DNA of 64,000 nt from Schistocerca nitens (Eukaryota > Arthropoda > Insecta > Orthoptera > Acrididae). Location: the NCBI RefSeq assembly GCF_023898315.1, contig NC_064615.1, positions 734,559,450 to 734,623,449 on the forward strand, read 5' to 3'. Shown piece after piece: positions 42,307-53,570 of the stretch (its first letter is position 1; each line of letters begins with the position of its first letter). Made by a program: the position numbers and the translations under genes. Below the pieces are notes generated by a model. The model worked only from the letters and a program-made list of their open reading frames with translations, did not search any database and was not told the DNA's origin.

Positions 42307-42515
42307 GCCGCGCGGGGTAGCCGCTCGGCCTGAGGCGCCTTGTCACGGTCCGCGCGGCTCCCCCCGACGGACGTTCGAGTCTTCCCTCGGGCATGGGTGT
42401 GTGTGTTGTCCATAGAGTAAGTTAGTTTAAGTTAGACTAAGTAGTGTGTATGGTTAGGGACCGATGACCTAAGCAGTTTGCTCCCATAAGATCTTACTAC
42501 AAATTTCCAATTTTC
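42307..42515 (+). mobile_element. tRNA-derived SINE, family 2
   Basis: A different SINE: head GCCGCGCGGGGTAGCCG..., B-box region ACGTTCGAGTCTTCC, then CATGGGTGTGTGTGTTGTCC and a body ending CATAAGATCTTACTACAAATTTCC. Imperfect target duplication CAACAGTTGGTGA/CAACTGTTGATGA (42294-42306, 42516-42528). Only copy in the window. Confidence 0.85.
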
Positions 42516-44357
42516 CAACTGTTGATGATAGCGTGTAGATACGAATTTCGTTGCTCTGCTGTGGAGTGATTTTGCGGCTTCTTTTGACTCTGACCCATGG
42601 AATGCTGAGACGTTATTTAGGGTAAAAAAACCTGAGTTGCAAAAGCATGCCGATTGAAAGAAGAAAAAAGGTTATTGCACAATGCTGTAAGGGTGTTGCT
42701 GTTACGAGCGGAGACATTAACGGTGTTTAGGCAAGGATTAATCAGGCGTATTCTAGGGCTTATTGTATTCATTGCTATGCTCATCAGTTTAATCACGTGC
42801 TACAAAAAGCAGCATCTATAAACAAATGTGCTAGATTTTTTTAATCTCTCAGTCTTCCAGCTGTTCGTCCACGTCTTCACACAGAACAAGTGTACTAGAC
42901 AGAGTTGGGCGAACTAGATTACCATGAATAGCAGCTACAAGGTATGTGTTTAACATTCGGACAGTCAACAGAATTAAAGAGAACGAGGAAAGTATTATCG
43001 AGTTGTTGTTGTTGTGGTCTTCAGTCCAGAGACTGGTTTGATGCAGCTCTCCATGCTACTCTATCCTGTGCAAGCTTCTTCATCTCCCAGTACCTACTGC
43101 AACCTACATCCTTCTGTATCTGTTTAGTGTATTCATCTCTTGGCCTCCCTCTACGATTTTTACCCTCCACGCTGCCCTCCAATTCCAAATTGGTGATCCC
43201 TTGATGCCTCAGAATATGACCTGCTAACAGATCCCATCTTCTAACCAAGTTGTGCCACAAATTTCTCTTCTCTCCAATTCTATTCAATACCTCATCATTA
43301 GTTATATGACCTACCCATCTAATCTTCAGTATTCTTCGGTAGCACCACATTTCAAAAGCTTCTCCTCTCATCTTGTCTAAACTATTTACCAGTCACGTTT
43401 CACTTCCAGATATGGCTACACTCCATACAAATATTTTCAGAAACGACTTCCTGACACTTAAATCTATACTCGTTGTTAACCAATTTCTCTTCGTCAGAAA
43501 TGCTTTCCTTGCCATTGCCAGTCTACATTTTATATCCTCTCTACTTTGACCATCATCACTTATTTTGCTCCCCAAATAGCAAAAATCCTTTACTACTTTA
43601 AGTGCCTCATTTCCTAATCTAATTCCAGCAGCATCACCCAATTTAATTCGACTACATTCCATTATCATCGTTTTGCTTTTGTTGCAGTTCATTTAATATC
43701 CTCCTTTCAAGACACTGTCCATTCCGTTCAACTGCTCTTCCAGGTCCTTTGCAGTCTCTGACAGAATTGCAATGTCATCGGCGAACCTCAAAGTTTTTAT
43801 TTCTTCTCCATGGATTTTAATTCCTACCCCGAATTTTTCTTTTGTTTCCTTTACTGCTTACTCAATATACATACGGAATAACATTGGGGATAGGCCACAA
43901 CTCTGTCTCACTCCCTTCCCAACCACTGCTTCCCTTTCATGTCCCTCGACTCTTATAACTGCCTTCTGGTTTCTGTAAAAATTGTAAACAGTCTTTCGAT
44001 CCCAGTATTTTACTCCTGCCACCTTCAGAATTTGAGAGAGAGTATTCCAGTCAACACTGTCAAAACTTTCTCTAAGTCTACAAATGCTAGAAACGTAGGT
44101 TTAGGTTTCCCTTTCCTTAATCTATTTTCTAAGACAGTATTGCCTCATGTGTTCCAAAATTTCTACGGAATCCAAACTGATCTTCCCCAAGGTCGGCTTC
44201 TACCAGTTTTTCCATTCGTCTGTAAAGAATTCGTGTTAGTATTTTGCAGCCGTTGCTTGTTAAACTGGTAGTACGTTATTTTCACATTTGTCAACACCTG
44301 CTTTCTTTGGTATTGGCATTATTATATTCATCTTGAAGTCTGAAGGTATTTCGCCTG

Positions 44358-44549
44358 GGCCGGGTGCGGTGGCCGAGCAGTTCTGGCGCTTCTGTCCAGA
44401 ACCGCACTGCTGCTGCGGTCGCAGGTTCGAATCCTGCCTCGGGCATGGATGTGTATGATGTCCTTAGGTTAGTTAGGTTTAACTAGTTCTAAGTCTAGGG
44501 GACTGATGACCTCAGATGTTAAGTACCATAGTGCTTAGAGCCTTTTTTT
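44358..44549 (+). mobile_element. tRNA-derived SINE, family 1, copy 12
   Basis: Forward copy inside the RTE LINE. Imperfect target duplication TATTTCGCCTG / TATCTCGTCTG (44347-44357, 44550-44560). Confidence 0.9.
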
Positions 44550-45438
44550 TATCTCGTCTGTCTCATACATCGTGCTCACTAGATGGTAGAGTTTTGTTAG
44601 GCCTGGCTCTCCCAAGGCTGTCAGTAGTTCTCAAGGAATGTTGTCTACTTCCGGGGTCTTGTTTTGACTTATGTCTTTCAGTTCTTTGTCAAACTCTTCA
44701 CGCAGTATTATATCTCCCATTTCATCTTCAACTACATCCTCTTCCACTTCCATAATATTGTAATCAAGAACATCGCCCTTGTATAGACCCTCTATATACT
44801 CCTTCCACTTTCCTGCTTTCCCTTCTTTGCTTAGAACTTGGTTTTCCTTATGAGCTCTTCATATTCATGCAAGTGGTCTCTTTTCTCCAAAGGTCTCTTT
44901 AATTTTCCTGTAGGCAGTATCTGTCTTACCCCTACCCCTAATGAAATACGTCTCTACATCCTTACATTTGTCCTCTACCCATCCCTGCTTAGCCATATTG
45001 CACTTCCTGTCGATCTCATTTTTGAACCGTTTGTATTCCTTTCTGCCTGCTTCACTTACTGCATTTTTGTATTTTCTCCTTTCATCAATTAAATCCAGTA
45101 TCTCTTCTGTTACCCAAGGATTTTAATTAGCCCTCGCCTTTTTATGTACGTGATCCTCTGCTGCCTTCACTACTTCATCTCTCAAAGCCACCCATTCTTC
45201 TTCTACTGTATTTCTTTCCCCCATTCTTGTCAATCGTTCCCTATTGCTCTGCCTGAAACACTCTACAACCTCTGGTTTGGTCAGTTTATTCAGATCCCAT
45301 CTCCTCAAATTCCAACCTTTTTGCAGTTTCTTCAGTTTTAATCTACATTTCAATAAATTGTGGTCAAAGTCCACATCTGCCCCTGCAAATGTCTTACAAT
45401 TTAAAACCTGGTTCCAGAATCTCTGTCTTACCATTATA

Positions 45439-46840
45439 CACTATTGGCCATTAAAATTGCTACACCACGAAGATGACGTGCTACAGGCGCGAAATTTAAC
45501 CGACAGGATCAAGATGCTGTGATATGTAAACGATTAGCTTTTCAGAGCATTCACACAACGTTGGCGCCGGTGGCGACACCTACAACGTGCTGACATGAGG
45601 AAAGTTTCCAACCGATTTCTCATACACAAACAGCAGTTCACCGGCGTTGCCTGGTGAAACGTTGTTGTGATATCTCTTGTAAGGAGGAGAAATGCGTACC
45701 ATCACGTTTCCGACTTTTATAAAGGTCGGATTGTAGCCTATCGCGATTTCGGTTTATCGTATCGCGACATTGCTGGTCGCGTTGGTCGAGATCCAATGAC
45801 TGTTAGCAGAATATGGAATCGGTGGGTTCAGGAGGGTAATACGAAACGCCGTGCTGGATCCCAACGGCCTCGTATCACTAGCAGTCGAGATGATAGGCAT
45901 CTTATCCGCATGGCTGTAACGGATCGTGCGGCCACGTCTCGATCCCTAACAGATGGGGACGTTTGCAAGACAACAACCATCTGCACGAACAGTTCGACAA
46001 CGTTTGCAGCAGCATGGACTATCAGCCCGGAGACCATGGCTGCGGTTACCCTTGAATCTGTATCACAGACAGGAGCGCCTGTGATGGTGTACTCAACGAC
46101 GAACCTGGGTGCAAGAATGGCAAAACGTAATTTTTACGGATGAATCCAGGTTCTGTTTACAGTATCATGATGGTCGCATCCGTGTTCGGCGACATCGCGG
46201 TGAATGCAGAATGGAAGCGTGTATTCGTCGTCGCCATACTGGCGTGTCACCCGGCGTGATGGTATTGGGTGCCACTGGTTACACGTCTCGGTCACTTCTT
46301 GTTCGCATTGACGGCACTCTGAACAGTGGAAATTACATTCCAGACGTGTTAAGACCCGTGGCTCTATCCCTCATTCGATCACTGCGAAACCCTAAATTTC
46401 AGCAGGATAATGCACGACCGCATGTTGCAGGTACTGTACGGGCCTTTCTGGATACAGAAAATGTTCGACTGCTACCCTGGCCAGCACATTCTCCAGATCT
46501 CTCACCAACTGAAAACGTCTGGTCAATGGTGGCCGAGCAACTGGCTCGTCAGATTACGCCAGTCACTACTCTTGATGAAGTGTGGTATCGTGTTGAAGGT
46601 GCATGGGCAGCTGTACCTGTACAAACCATTCAAGCTCTGTTTGACTCAATGCCCAAGCGTATCAAGGCCGTTATTACGGCCAGAGGTGGTTGTTCTGGGT
46701 ACTGATTTCTCAGGATCTATGCACCCAAATTTTGTGAAAATGTAATCACATGTCAGTTCTAGTATAATATATTTGTCCAATGAATACCTGTTTATCAACT
46801 GCATTTCTTCTTGGTGTAGAAATTTTAATGGCCAGTAGTG
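45439..46840 (+). mobile_element. Tc1-like element inside the RTE LINE
   Basis: 1402 bp with inverted repeats CACTATTGGCCATTAAAATT... / CACTACTGGCCATTAAAATT... (27 of 29 match) and TA duplications at 45437-45438 and 46841-46842. Confidence 0.93.
45667..46705 (+). pseudogene. Tc1-like transposase, frameshifted (DD34E)
   Basis: N-terminal helix-turn-helix (F-Y-K-G-R-I-V-A-Y-R, Y-R-D-I-A-G-R-V-G-R) in the frame 45667-46143; catalytic domain in a different frame, 46109-46705, with I-F-T-D-E-S-R-F-C, Q-Q-D-N-A-R-P-H and S-P-D-L-S-P-T-E-N-V-W. The second Asp and the Glu are 34 residues apart. A frame change around 45950 disrupts the gene, while all three catalytic residues survive. Confidence 0.9.
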
Positions 46841-48420
46841 TATAATCTATATGAAACCTTCTAGTATCTCTAGGGTTCTTCCATGTGTACAACCTTCTTT
46901 CATGATTCTTGAACCAAGTGTTAGCTGTGATTAAGTTATGCTCTGTGCGAAATTCTACCAGGCGACTTCCTCTCTCATTCCTTACTCCCATTCCATATTC
47001 ACCTACTACGTTTCCTTCTCTTCCTTTTCCTGCTGTCGAGTTCCAGTCACCCATGACTATTAAATTTTAGTCTCCCTTCACTATCTCAATATTTTCTTTT
47101 ATCTCATCATACATTTCATCAATCTCTTCGTCATCTGCGGAGCTAGTTGGCATATAAACTTGTACTACTGTGGTAGGCGTAGGCTTCGTATCTATCTTGG
47201 GCACAATAATGCGTTCACTATGCTGTTTGTACTAGCTTGCCCGCATTCCTATTTTCCTATTTATTATTAAACCTACTCCTGCATTACCCCTATTTGATTT
47301 TGTATTTATAACCCTGTATTCGCGTGACCAGATGTCTTGTTCCTCCCGCCATCGAACTTCACTAATTCCCACTATATATAACATTAACTTATCCATTTAC
47401 CTTTTGAAATTTTCTAACACACCTGGCCGATTAAGGGATCTGACATTCCATGCTCCGATCCGCAGAACGCCGGTTTTCTTAGTCCTGATAACAACGTCCT
47501 CCTGAGTAGTCCCCACCTGGAGATTAGAATGGGGGACTATTTTACCTCCGGAATATTTTACCCGAGAGGACGCCATCATCATTTAACCATACAGTGAAGC
47601 TGGATGCCCTCGGGAATAATTACAGCTGTAGTTTCCCCTTGCTTTCAGCCGTTCGCAGTACCAGCACAGCAATGCCGTTTCGATTAGTGTTACAAGGCCA
47701 TGTCAGTCAATCATCCAAACTGTTGCCCCTGCAACTACTGAAAAGGCTACTGCCCCTCTTCAGGAGCCACACGTTTGTCTGGCCTTTCAACAGATACCCC
47801 TCCGTTGTGGTTGTACCTACGGTATGGCTATCTGTATCGTTGAGGCACGCAAGCCTCCCCACCAACGCCAAGGTCGATGGTTCATGGGGGGAGGATGACC
47901 GAGTTTTTAAAAGGAGTTACTCTCTCTGATCGTGCAGCTGACAAAACCAAAGGAGAAAGGTGCGGCCTTCTGTCCAGTGTGAAAGACCCTGAGTTCTTAC
48001 TTTGGCAAGAATGTTTTCACAGGATGATGCCACATGAAGACATACTCTTCAGTAAACCATAACATGGGTAACGTGACTTAACAAACGCTAGATAATATGT
48101 ATTGTAGTTTGAAGATATAATTACAGTTAAAAGAAATATTGCCAATGAAGAAATAGACACATATCCGCAGTTAAGTGAACTAATGAGAATAATAATAACA
48201 ACTCGTCGTACGACAGTTGAACCTTAAAGTTGTTTCTCAACAATGAAACGCATAAAAACCTTTCTTCGAAAGACAAGGATGGAGAATATGTTTTATGCAA
48301 AGGCACTGCCTGTAACTGAGAAAAACATTGAGAATGGTGCTAAGGACATCAGTCATAGAGTGATCGAGTCAATTGCACGACTGAAAAACAAATGCATGGA
48401 TTTTCTTTAAAGATAAACAA

Positions 48421-49045
48421 TGTCAGTCATGTTGCAGTATAGTTTTTCCCATTTAATGTATATTTACAGTGCAGTTTAATTTGTATTCCAATTAACTTTT
48501 GTGTGATGTACATGGAGCGAAGGACATTTCATAAGAAGAAATTATGCCGTTTTCCTCCTTCATATAATGAGGCTTGGTGAGTGATAATACTTTAGTAATA
48601 TTACTATCTGGCTGACAAAACGGAGAGTAGTGGCAGATTAAATATTTTTTCATGCCATAAAGTCTACTTAAGTATGTACAAAACAACGACATCATAAAAA
48701 ACGTCTTTCTTTCGTCAGACAAGTTGGGTATATTATTATTATTATCATTATTATTATTATTACTTTGGCAGTGGGTGCAGCTGTATAAATTAGTTCAAAA
48801 TTTTAACTGTTATACAGCAGACACCTTTTCACACTTTCAATTTTATCTGGCTCGAAAAATTTGTGAACACCCAAAATGTATAGTCCCGAGCCGCCACTGT
48901 TCACGAGATATCTACCGCCATCATTTTTTTGGTCGTTATCAGTGCAATTATCTCCATTGCTGTTGCTATTTTGACGATAATCACTATTACCTCGCCAATT
49001 ATCTTTATCCTTGACTCTTTCTAGAAACGCAGAAAACTTTTATGA
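48421..49045. other. No gene; short (ATT)n repeat
   Basis: Apart from (ATT)n at about 48731-48765 nothing is recognisable. Confidence 0.5.
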
Positions 49046-50410
49046 TTGCTTCCAACATATCTCCCTGAATCCTCTGGCAGCTTTTTCCACATATCCCAAA
49101 TAATTTCAGATTCGGATCGTGTACTTCTTAAGTGTACTTCTGTACCAGAACTCGCAGAAATCTTTCATGGAGTTTCTGCTCCTACTGTTATACAGTCTGG
49201 CCATTATAAATTCTGGCCACAAACATTCTTGTTTTTGTTCTGACCAGTATTCCTCAGTAAAGTTTTTTTTGTATTCATTAAACGTCACTTGACCTGTGTT
49301 CAAAATAAGTCCCCACATTTTGCCATCACCTGATAACTACGTTAATCGTTTCCTGATCTATTAAACATTCAGGAAAGAAATCATTTTGCAAGGTTTCCTG
49401 AAATCCAGTGGATGCTAACCAGTATGTCTCTTGGCAGGATCATACCGTTGCTCACCCTCTAATACTTTATAATAAAGTAGCAGAGTAGTTTGGAAGGTAG
49501 GAGACGAGATAGTGGCGGAAGTAGAGCTGTGAGGACGTGTCATGAGTTGCGTTTGGGTAGTTCAGTTCGTAGAGCACTTGCCCGCAAAATGCAAAGGTCG
49601 AGAGTTCGGGTCTCTGTCCGCCACACGGTTTTAATCTGCCAGGAAGTTTTATAATAAGGTACTCTATGAGTGACACAGACTGACTTGCCTCTGATTTTCT
49701 ATTCAAGTTCAAAAATTTTGCCTTGAGTTTATGAAGTGCTTTGATCACACATATGTTAGCAACGAATTACTTGTTTACTTCTACCTTATCAGAACTGTTT
49801 TTCTCAAATGTGAGATTTCATTTCTACATTTCGGTTTTCAGACAGAAATGTTCTTCGTCCACATTCGTTGCCACTGAAGGTTCTTCCGTTTCTCGGATCT
49901 TCACGATTTCTGGAACAAACATCTCTGTGGTATTACTGATCTGCCACTGCATAGTGACAGCACTGGCAGTTATGTCGTTTGTTTCTACTTTTATGTCCTA
50001 CATTACAGTACTCAAAACACCTATGTTTTGACTGGTTTTTCATTCTGTTAACAGATTTTAACGTCTGTGTTTTTCATGGCTTCAGCTTGAGTTTTCAGTT
50101 GATTATTAATACTGCTAATACCACTGCTTGTGTTTTGAGTTGATTATCAAGATCACTAACTCGTGCCTTAGTGTTACTGTTAATTGTACTAATTTGTGTG
50201 GACAAAAGCTTGAATACGTCTTTCATCATTCATGGTTTGTCAATATCCTGCTGTACTCTGTCTTCATGTTCTGGTTCTAAATCATGTGTTTCTGTTGGTT
50301 TTTTCCTTATTTGCGGCGAGCTAAACATATTAAACGACTCATTCGCGTAACCACTATCTTCAACGTAAGCTTCCTCATTTGTTTCCTCCTCTACCTCCTA
50401 TTTAATTTGT
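49046..50410 (-). pseudogene. Ty3/gypsy-type gag remnant
   Basis: Minus-strand pieces resemble the gag of the intact element at 59044-61221: an N-terminal coiled-coil-like part with repeated Asn/Ser/Lys (about 50100-50340), and a capsid-like part with Y-W-S-E-Q-K-Q (49106-49318), comparable to F-W-S-E-G-V-Q in the intact gag. Many stops and a SINE at 49480-49647. Confidence 0.5.
49480..49647 (+). mobile_element. tRNA-derived SINE, family 3
   Basis: Contains a tRNA-like part GGTAGTTCAGTTCGTAGAGC ... AGAGTTCGGGTCTC and ends TTTTAATCTGCCAGGAAG, a tail I associate with a widespread insect SINE. Target duplication TTTATAATAAAGTA / TTTATAATAAGGTA (49466-49479, 49648-49661), one mismatch. Confidence 0.85.
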
Positions 50411-52079
50411 GATGGGCTCACTATCTTAATTTGTTCGTTTACTTACGCGTGGTTTTCCAAGTAAGCCTATTGCCGTTCTTTGGTGTTTCCTGTGCATTCA
50501 TTTCGGTAACCGCTATCGCACTCCATGAGATTTATCGGTACACCCTGTGCTCCCTCGTTCCGCGCGATTTCATTTATCACTGTTCTTGTATCCATTATAA
50601 TAATGAATGTGAGCTACAATTTACCTTATAAAACCTCACAATATTTACTATTTTTTTCTTTATTGAATTAACTACAAGTTCGCGTCGCCGGACTTCCAGC
50701 TCTCGTAATGCACTCGTGTCGCGCTATGTACATGCTCTACGGTCTGTGTTTAAAGTGTACCTTCGAATATCCTACGTTACTCGTAAATTCGACACCACCC
50801 ATCCACTAGTTTACCCCAAGCTCTTGGTACTCTGCCGCCCTCTACCACCACATTCCCCCAACGCTACATCTCCACACTCTCCACATCCTCCTCCAACGAA
50901 ATTTTAATAGTCTTCCTATACCCCCTCCAGCCATATCTAAGCAGAAACCATCCTACCTTCCCCGGCCAGGGCCGCTTTTCTCTCCACTCCTCTCCACCCA
51001 CATCCTAAGGCTTCATCCGGAACGGGACCTCGGCACCCCTCTTCACTCTCAAGAATTCCTCCTCAAAACATCTGCCCACAGAAATACCCTCTCACGCACT
51101 ACCCCTACTGCTACATTCCCATAATACCCCTCTTCCTGGCAGTTTAGGCCCAGCGTTTTGGAAACCAACTTTAACCTCAGATAGAATAAAATTGACCCTA
51201 TATATCACTATACCACTTTTCTGTTCTGCCTAATAATATATTCGTTTATTGATTTACTACTATCTTTATAATAATAGTTTGCTGATCTTGGTTGGTGTTG
51301 GAAGCTATAAGCCCGTAGCTTCGCGGTCTTGATATGTAAGGCACTTTGAAAGAACTTACGTAAGTGTCCTGTGCATACTTACTTCTTATGCTATTGAAGT
51401 CTCTAAATAATTGCATCTTTGTATCATCATATATCTTACTGAAACGTTTTAATTTGCTTCTGTAAGTAGGAAAAGGAGGGCAATCACTATTTGATACTGA
51501 TCTTTTAAAGGAATATTGCAGCCCACACTCAGTCATGCATCCGTAATGTGAGCATGTGAACAAATAAGGCGGCGAGAATTTCATGGTTTTTTTCTCCTAA
51601 ATGAAACATACGTAGGTTTGGTAAATATCAATAATAATTAGAATTAGATAACGTGGTATATTTGTTATGTAAGCATAGCTTTTTCTCTAAACATATTTAT
51701 CTGCAGTCTGCACCAGTCAGTTTGGTGTAACAAGTTCCTCTTTCGAAATTTCAGGTTCTTCGCCACTGACTTTCTTCAGTTTCAAAATATTTCTTTTCCA
51801 GATTTCAGGTCTCCATTTCTTTCGAACGAATGCGCAGCGTTGATTCTCACTGTTACTATTGCTGTCGGCCATTTTGCCACCATTACATACAAACAAAAGC
51901 GAATGCGCGGCACTGTTCCCATCAAACAGCAGAGAGATTTGTGCAACATCAGAACTTCTCAAATGTCAAGTCACCTTTTTCAACTTATCTCTGGAATTTT
52001 ACCACGAAGACAGTGTGCAGTAAGTGTCGTTTTCACGTTAAATAATGCCAGTGCACTACTATACGCCGCACAGCTCTTA
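50411..52079. other. No gene recognised; C-rich stretch
   Basis: A C-rich, Pro-coding-like stretch at 50790-51130 may be the far part of a jockey-like LINE, but no motif fixes it. The rest shows nothing. Confidence 0.35.
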
Positions 52080-52480
52080 ACTCAGACACCATAAAATAGT
52101 GAAGAAATCCCCTTCCTTGAACTCAGTGCTACGACTATTGCTTGGCTTTGGAACGCTTGATCCTGATGAACCATCCCTTACAATAGGAAGAAAACTGATT
52201 GAGGTGGATTTGCCGTAAGCGTTTGTATTTCTGGAGTGAAGGGTAGAGGGTGAGGAAAGCGATGTCATCAGCATATTGAAGGACGTGAAGTGGTGGAAGC
52301 AGTTTGGGCAAATCAGTTGCGTAGAGGAGGTAACGGGGAGAGGGAATGGATCCTTGGGGTACTCGGCACTCCTGCAGTGTGATGGAGGATATAGGCTGGT
52401 ATTGTTTTTAGCCCAAAGGATAAGCAAGAAGATAGTTAGGATGTGATAAGGAACGCATTCTTAAATGGAAGGGCGTTAGT
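52080..52480 (-). mobile_element. Jockey-like LINE, RT palm part (left of LTR element)
   Basis: Minus-strand RT with V-P-Q-G-S-I near 52345 and an intact Y-A-D-D box near 52265, followed by W-F-I-R-I. It is the continuation of the LINE at 62888-63895; the two parts were one until the LTR element inserted (TAGT duplication). Confidence 0.8.
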
Positions 52481-53570
52481 TCTAATTAAAACTCTTTCTT
52501 ATTATTGTTTTGTGATGTTTTGAATCGTGATGAAAATCTTTGTGTGTTGAATGCAGCTTGCCGCTAACTTGGTGTAATGTTTGTCTGTACAGAAGTGTAT
52601 CTGTCGTCTTTATCGTTCCTTCACTCTCACACTTGAATCAGTACAGTAAAGTCAGGGCTTCGTGTATTATGATTGGCTGATCCGTAAAAGGACAGACAAA
52701 CAATTATACTACTGGAGGATTCTAAGTAATTTCTAGAATTACATTCACTCTCTCTCTCTCTCTCTCTCTCTATAATTTATCTGTGTACAATGAAAATATA
52801 TTACTTGAGATCAGCCTCGTCGAATCTCTGGTAGAGCCCCTCGTCTTAATATTCAGCGGCAGTTTTGCTAGAAAAGATCTTTACGTTTGTTATTATTATT
52901 AAGCGCTGCATTCAGTTGGGAAAATCGATCGTTTGAACAATCCGTTCAATTTACGACAGATCTAATATTTCAGATGTGGACGAAGCCTTTTTGGACGATT
53001 TGTAAAACTCATAGATTGCAGGTTCTCTTCGTCACAGCTGAAACTTCCCAATTAATTACAGGCCCAGACAATCATCAATGATTCATACAGAGAACTCATT
53101 CTTCATTCACTCTGTAATAAAATGTTCACAAACCTGATTTCAGATGAACGGTTTATATTAAATCCTTTGTTGTACAGATTCCGTTTTCTGGTATTTTAAA
53201 TCTCAAGAGATTTATTTTCACAGGTTTATTATTTCTTTATGTCTCCCACTAGCGGCACAAATTTCCCTTGTTCGCTTTAATGCGAAGAAGAGTACCCAAA
53301 AACTTCTTTAACAATCCGATTTTGGAAAAAGATCCGTTCTCTCCCTCTCTCTATCCCAACTATAATAACCATGGAGCATACATATCTCTACCTCTGTTGT
53401 TCCAGAGAATAAACGTACTAGAAAACTACCTTGGCGTCGACGAGCTGTCGGCGCATATCTTACTAGAAAATCTGATCAGATACTTTTTAAACGTAAATAA
53501 ATATGGATGATTTGATTAATCATTATTAATTAGTGCGTGGTAGAGGGTAATTTTCCGTGGGGATATTACA
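52481..53570 (-). repeat. 3' LTR (1090 bp)
   Basis: On the minus strand starts TGTAATATCCCC and ends AATTAGA. Contains a CT run at about 52747-52771. Two substitutions (near 52489 and 53190) and one dinucleotide separate it from the 5' LTR. Confidence 0.95.

Larger units (their letters stand above)
43021..47582 (-). pseudogene. RTE-type LINE endonuclease-RT ORF, broken
   Basis: From 47582 downward: N-terminus with I-G-A-W-N-V-R-S-L-N (endonuclease start), M-G-D-W-N-S (46746-47054), a linker with D-L-N-K-L-T-K-P-E-V (45123-45434), RT pieces between 43700 and 45100 without an intact catalytic box in frame, F-C-Y-L-G-S-K-I (43393-43692) and a C-terminal zinc-free tail R-R-I-L-K-I-R-W-V-G-H (43021-43371). 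Such ORFs are often misannotated as craniofacial development protein 2-like. Multiple frameshifts. Confidence 0.85.
42995..47885 (-). mobile_element. RTE-type LINE, near full length, inactive
   Basis: Minus-strand LINE with (GTT)n tail at 43003-43015 and a GC-richer 5' leader around 47590-47885. Contains endonuclease, RT and C-terminal parts, split by a SINE (44358-44549) and a Tc1 element (45439-46840). It inserted into the hAT-like gene. Confidence 0.85.
41630..48420 (+). pseudogene. hAT-family / ZMYM1-like transposase gene, broken and split
   Basis: Pieces of one hAT-type gene on the + strand, in order: an N-terminal part (41641-41880), a region around 42040-42300 with A-Y-R-A-H-D-E-R-E and G-L-K-I-S-E-V-L-L, then after a SINE the R-Y-E-F-R and A-Q-C-type catalytic-domain pieces (42530-42840, including a Y-C-I-H-C-Y-A-H-Q-F-N-like stretch), then beyond a LINE F-L-L-W-Q-E-C-F-H-R-M-M-P-H (47990-48035) and the dimerisation end F-S-T-M-K-R-I-K-T-F-L-R (about 48235-48275). 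The family (ZMYM1 / 52-kDa repressor-like) is domesticated hAT transposase. Many stops and two large insertions; inactive. Confidence 0.75.

Noticed and set aside
43001..43371. Cellular gene similar to craniofacial development protein 2
   Set aside because: This is a known misnomer for RTE LINE ORFs; here the ORF ends in a (GTT)n LINE tail and is frameshifted.
49555..49625. Functional tRNA gene in the tRNA-like part of the family-3 SINE
   Set aside because: Stems are disrupted and the sequence continues into a SINE tail with a target duplication around the whole.
52887..53081. 64-codon frame repeated at 62200-62394
   Set aside because: Same reason: lies in the duplicated LTR.
53268..53510. 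80-codon + frame present identically in both LTRs (also 62581-62823)
   Set aside because: Antisense within the LTR. Identity reflects the youth of the element, not selection, and no domain is seen.
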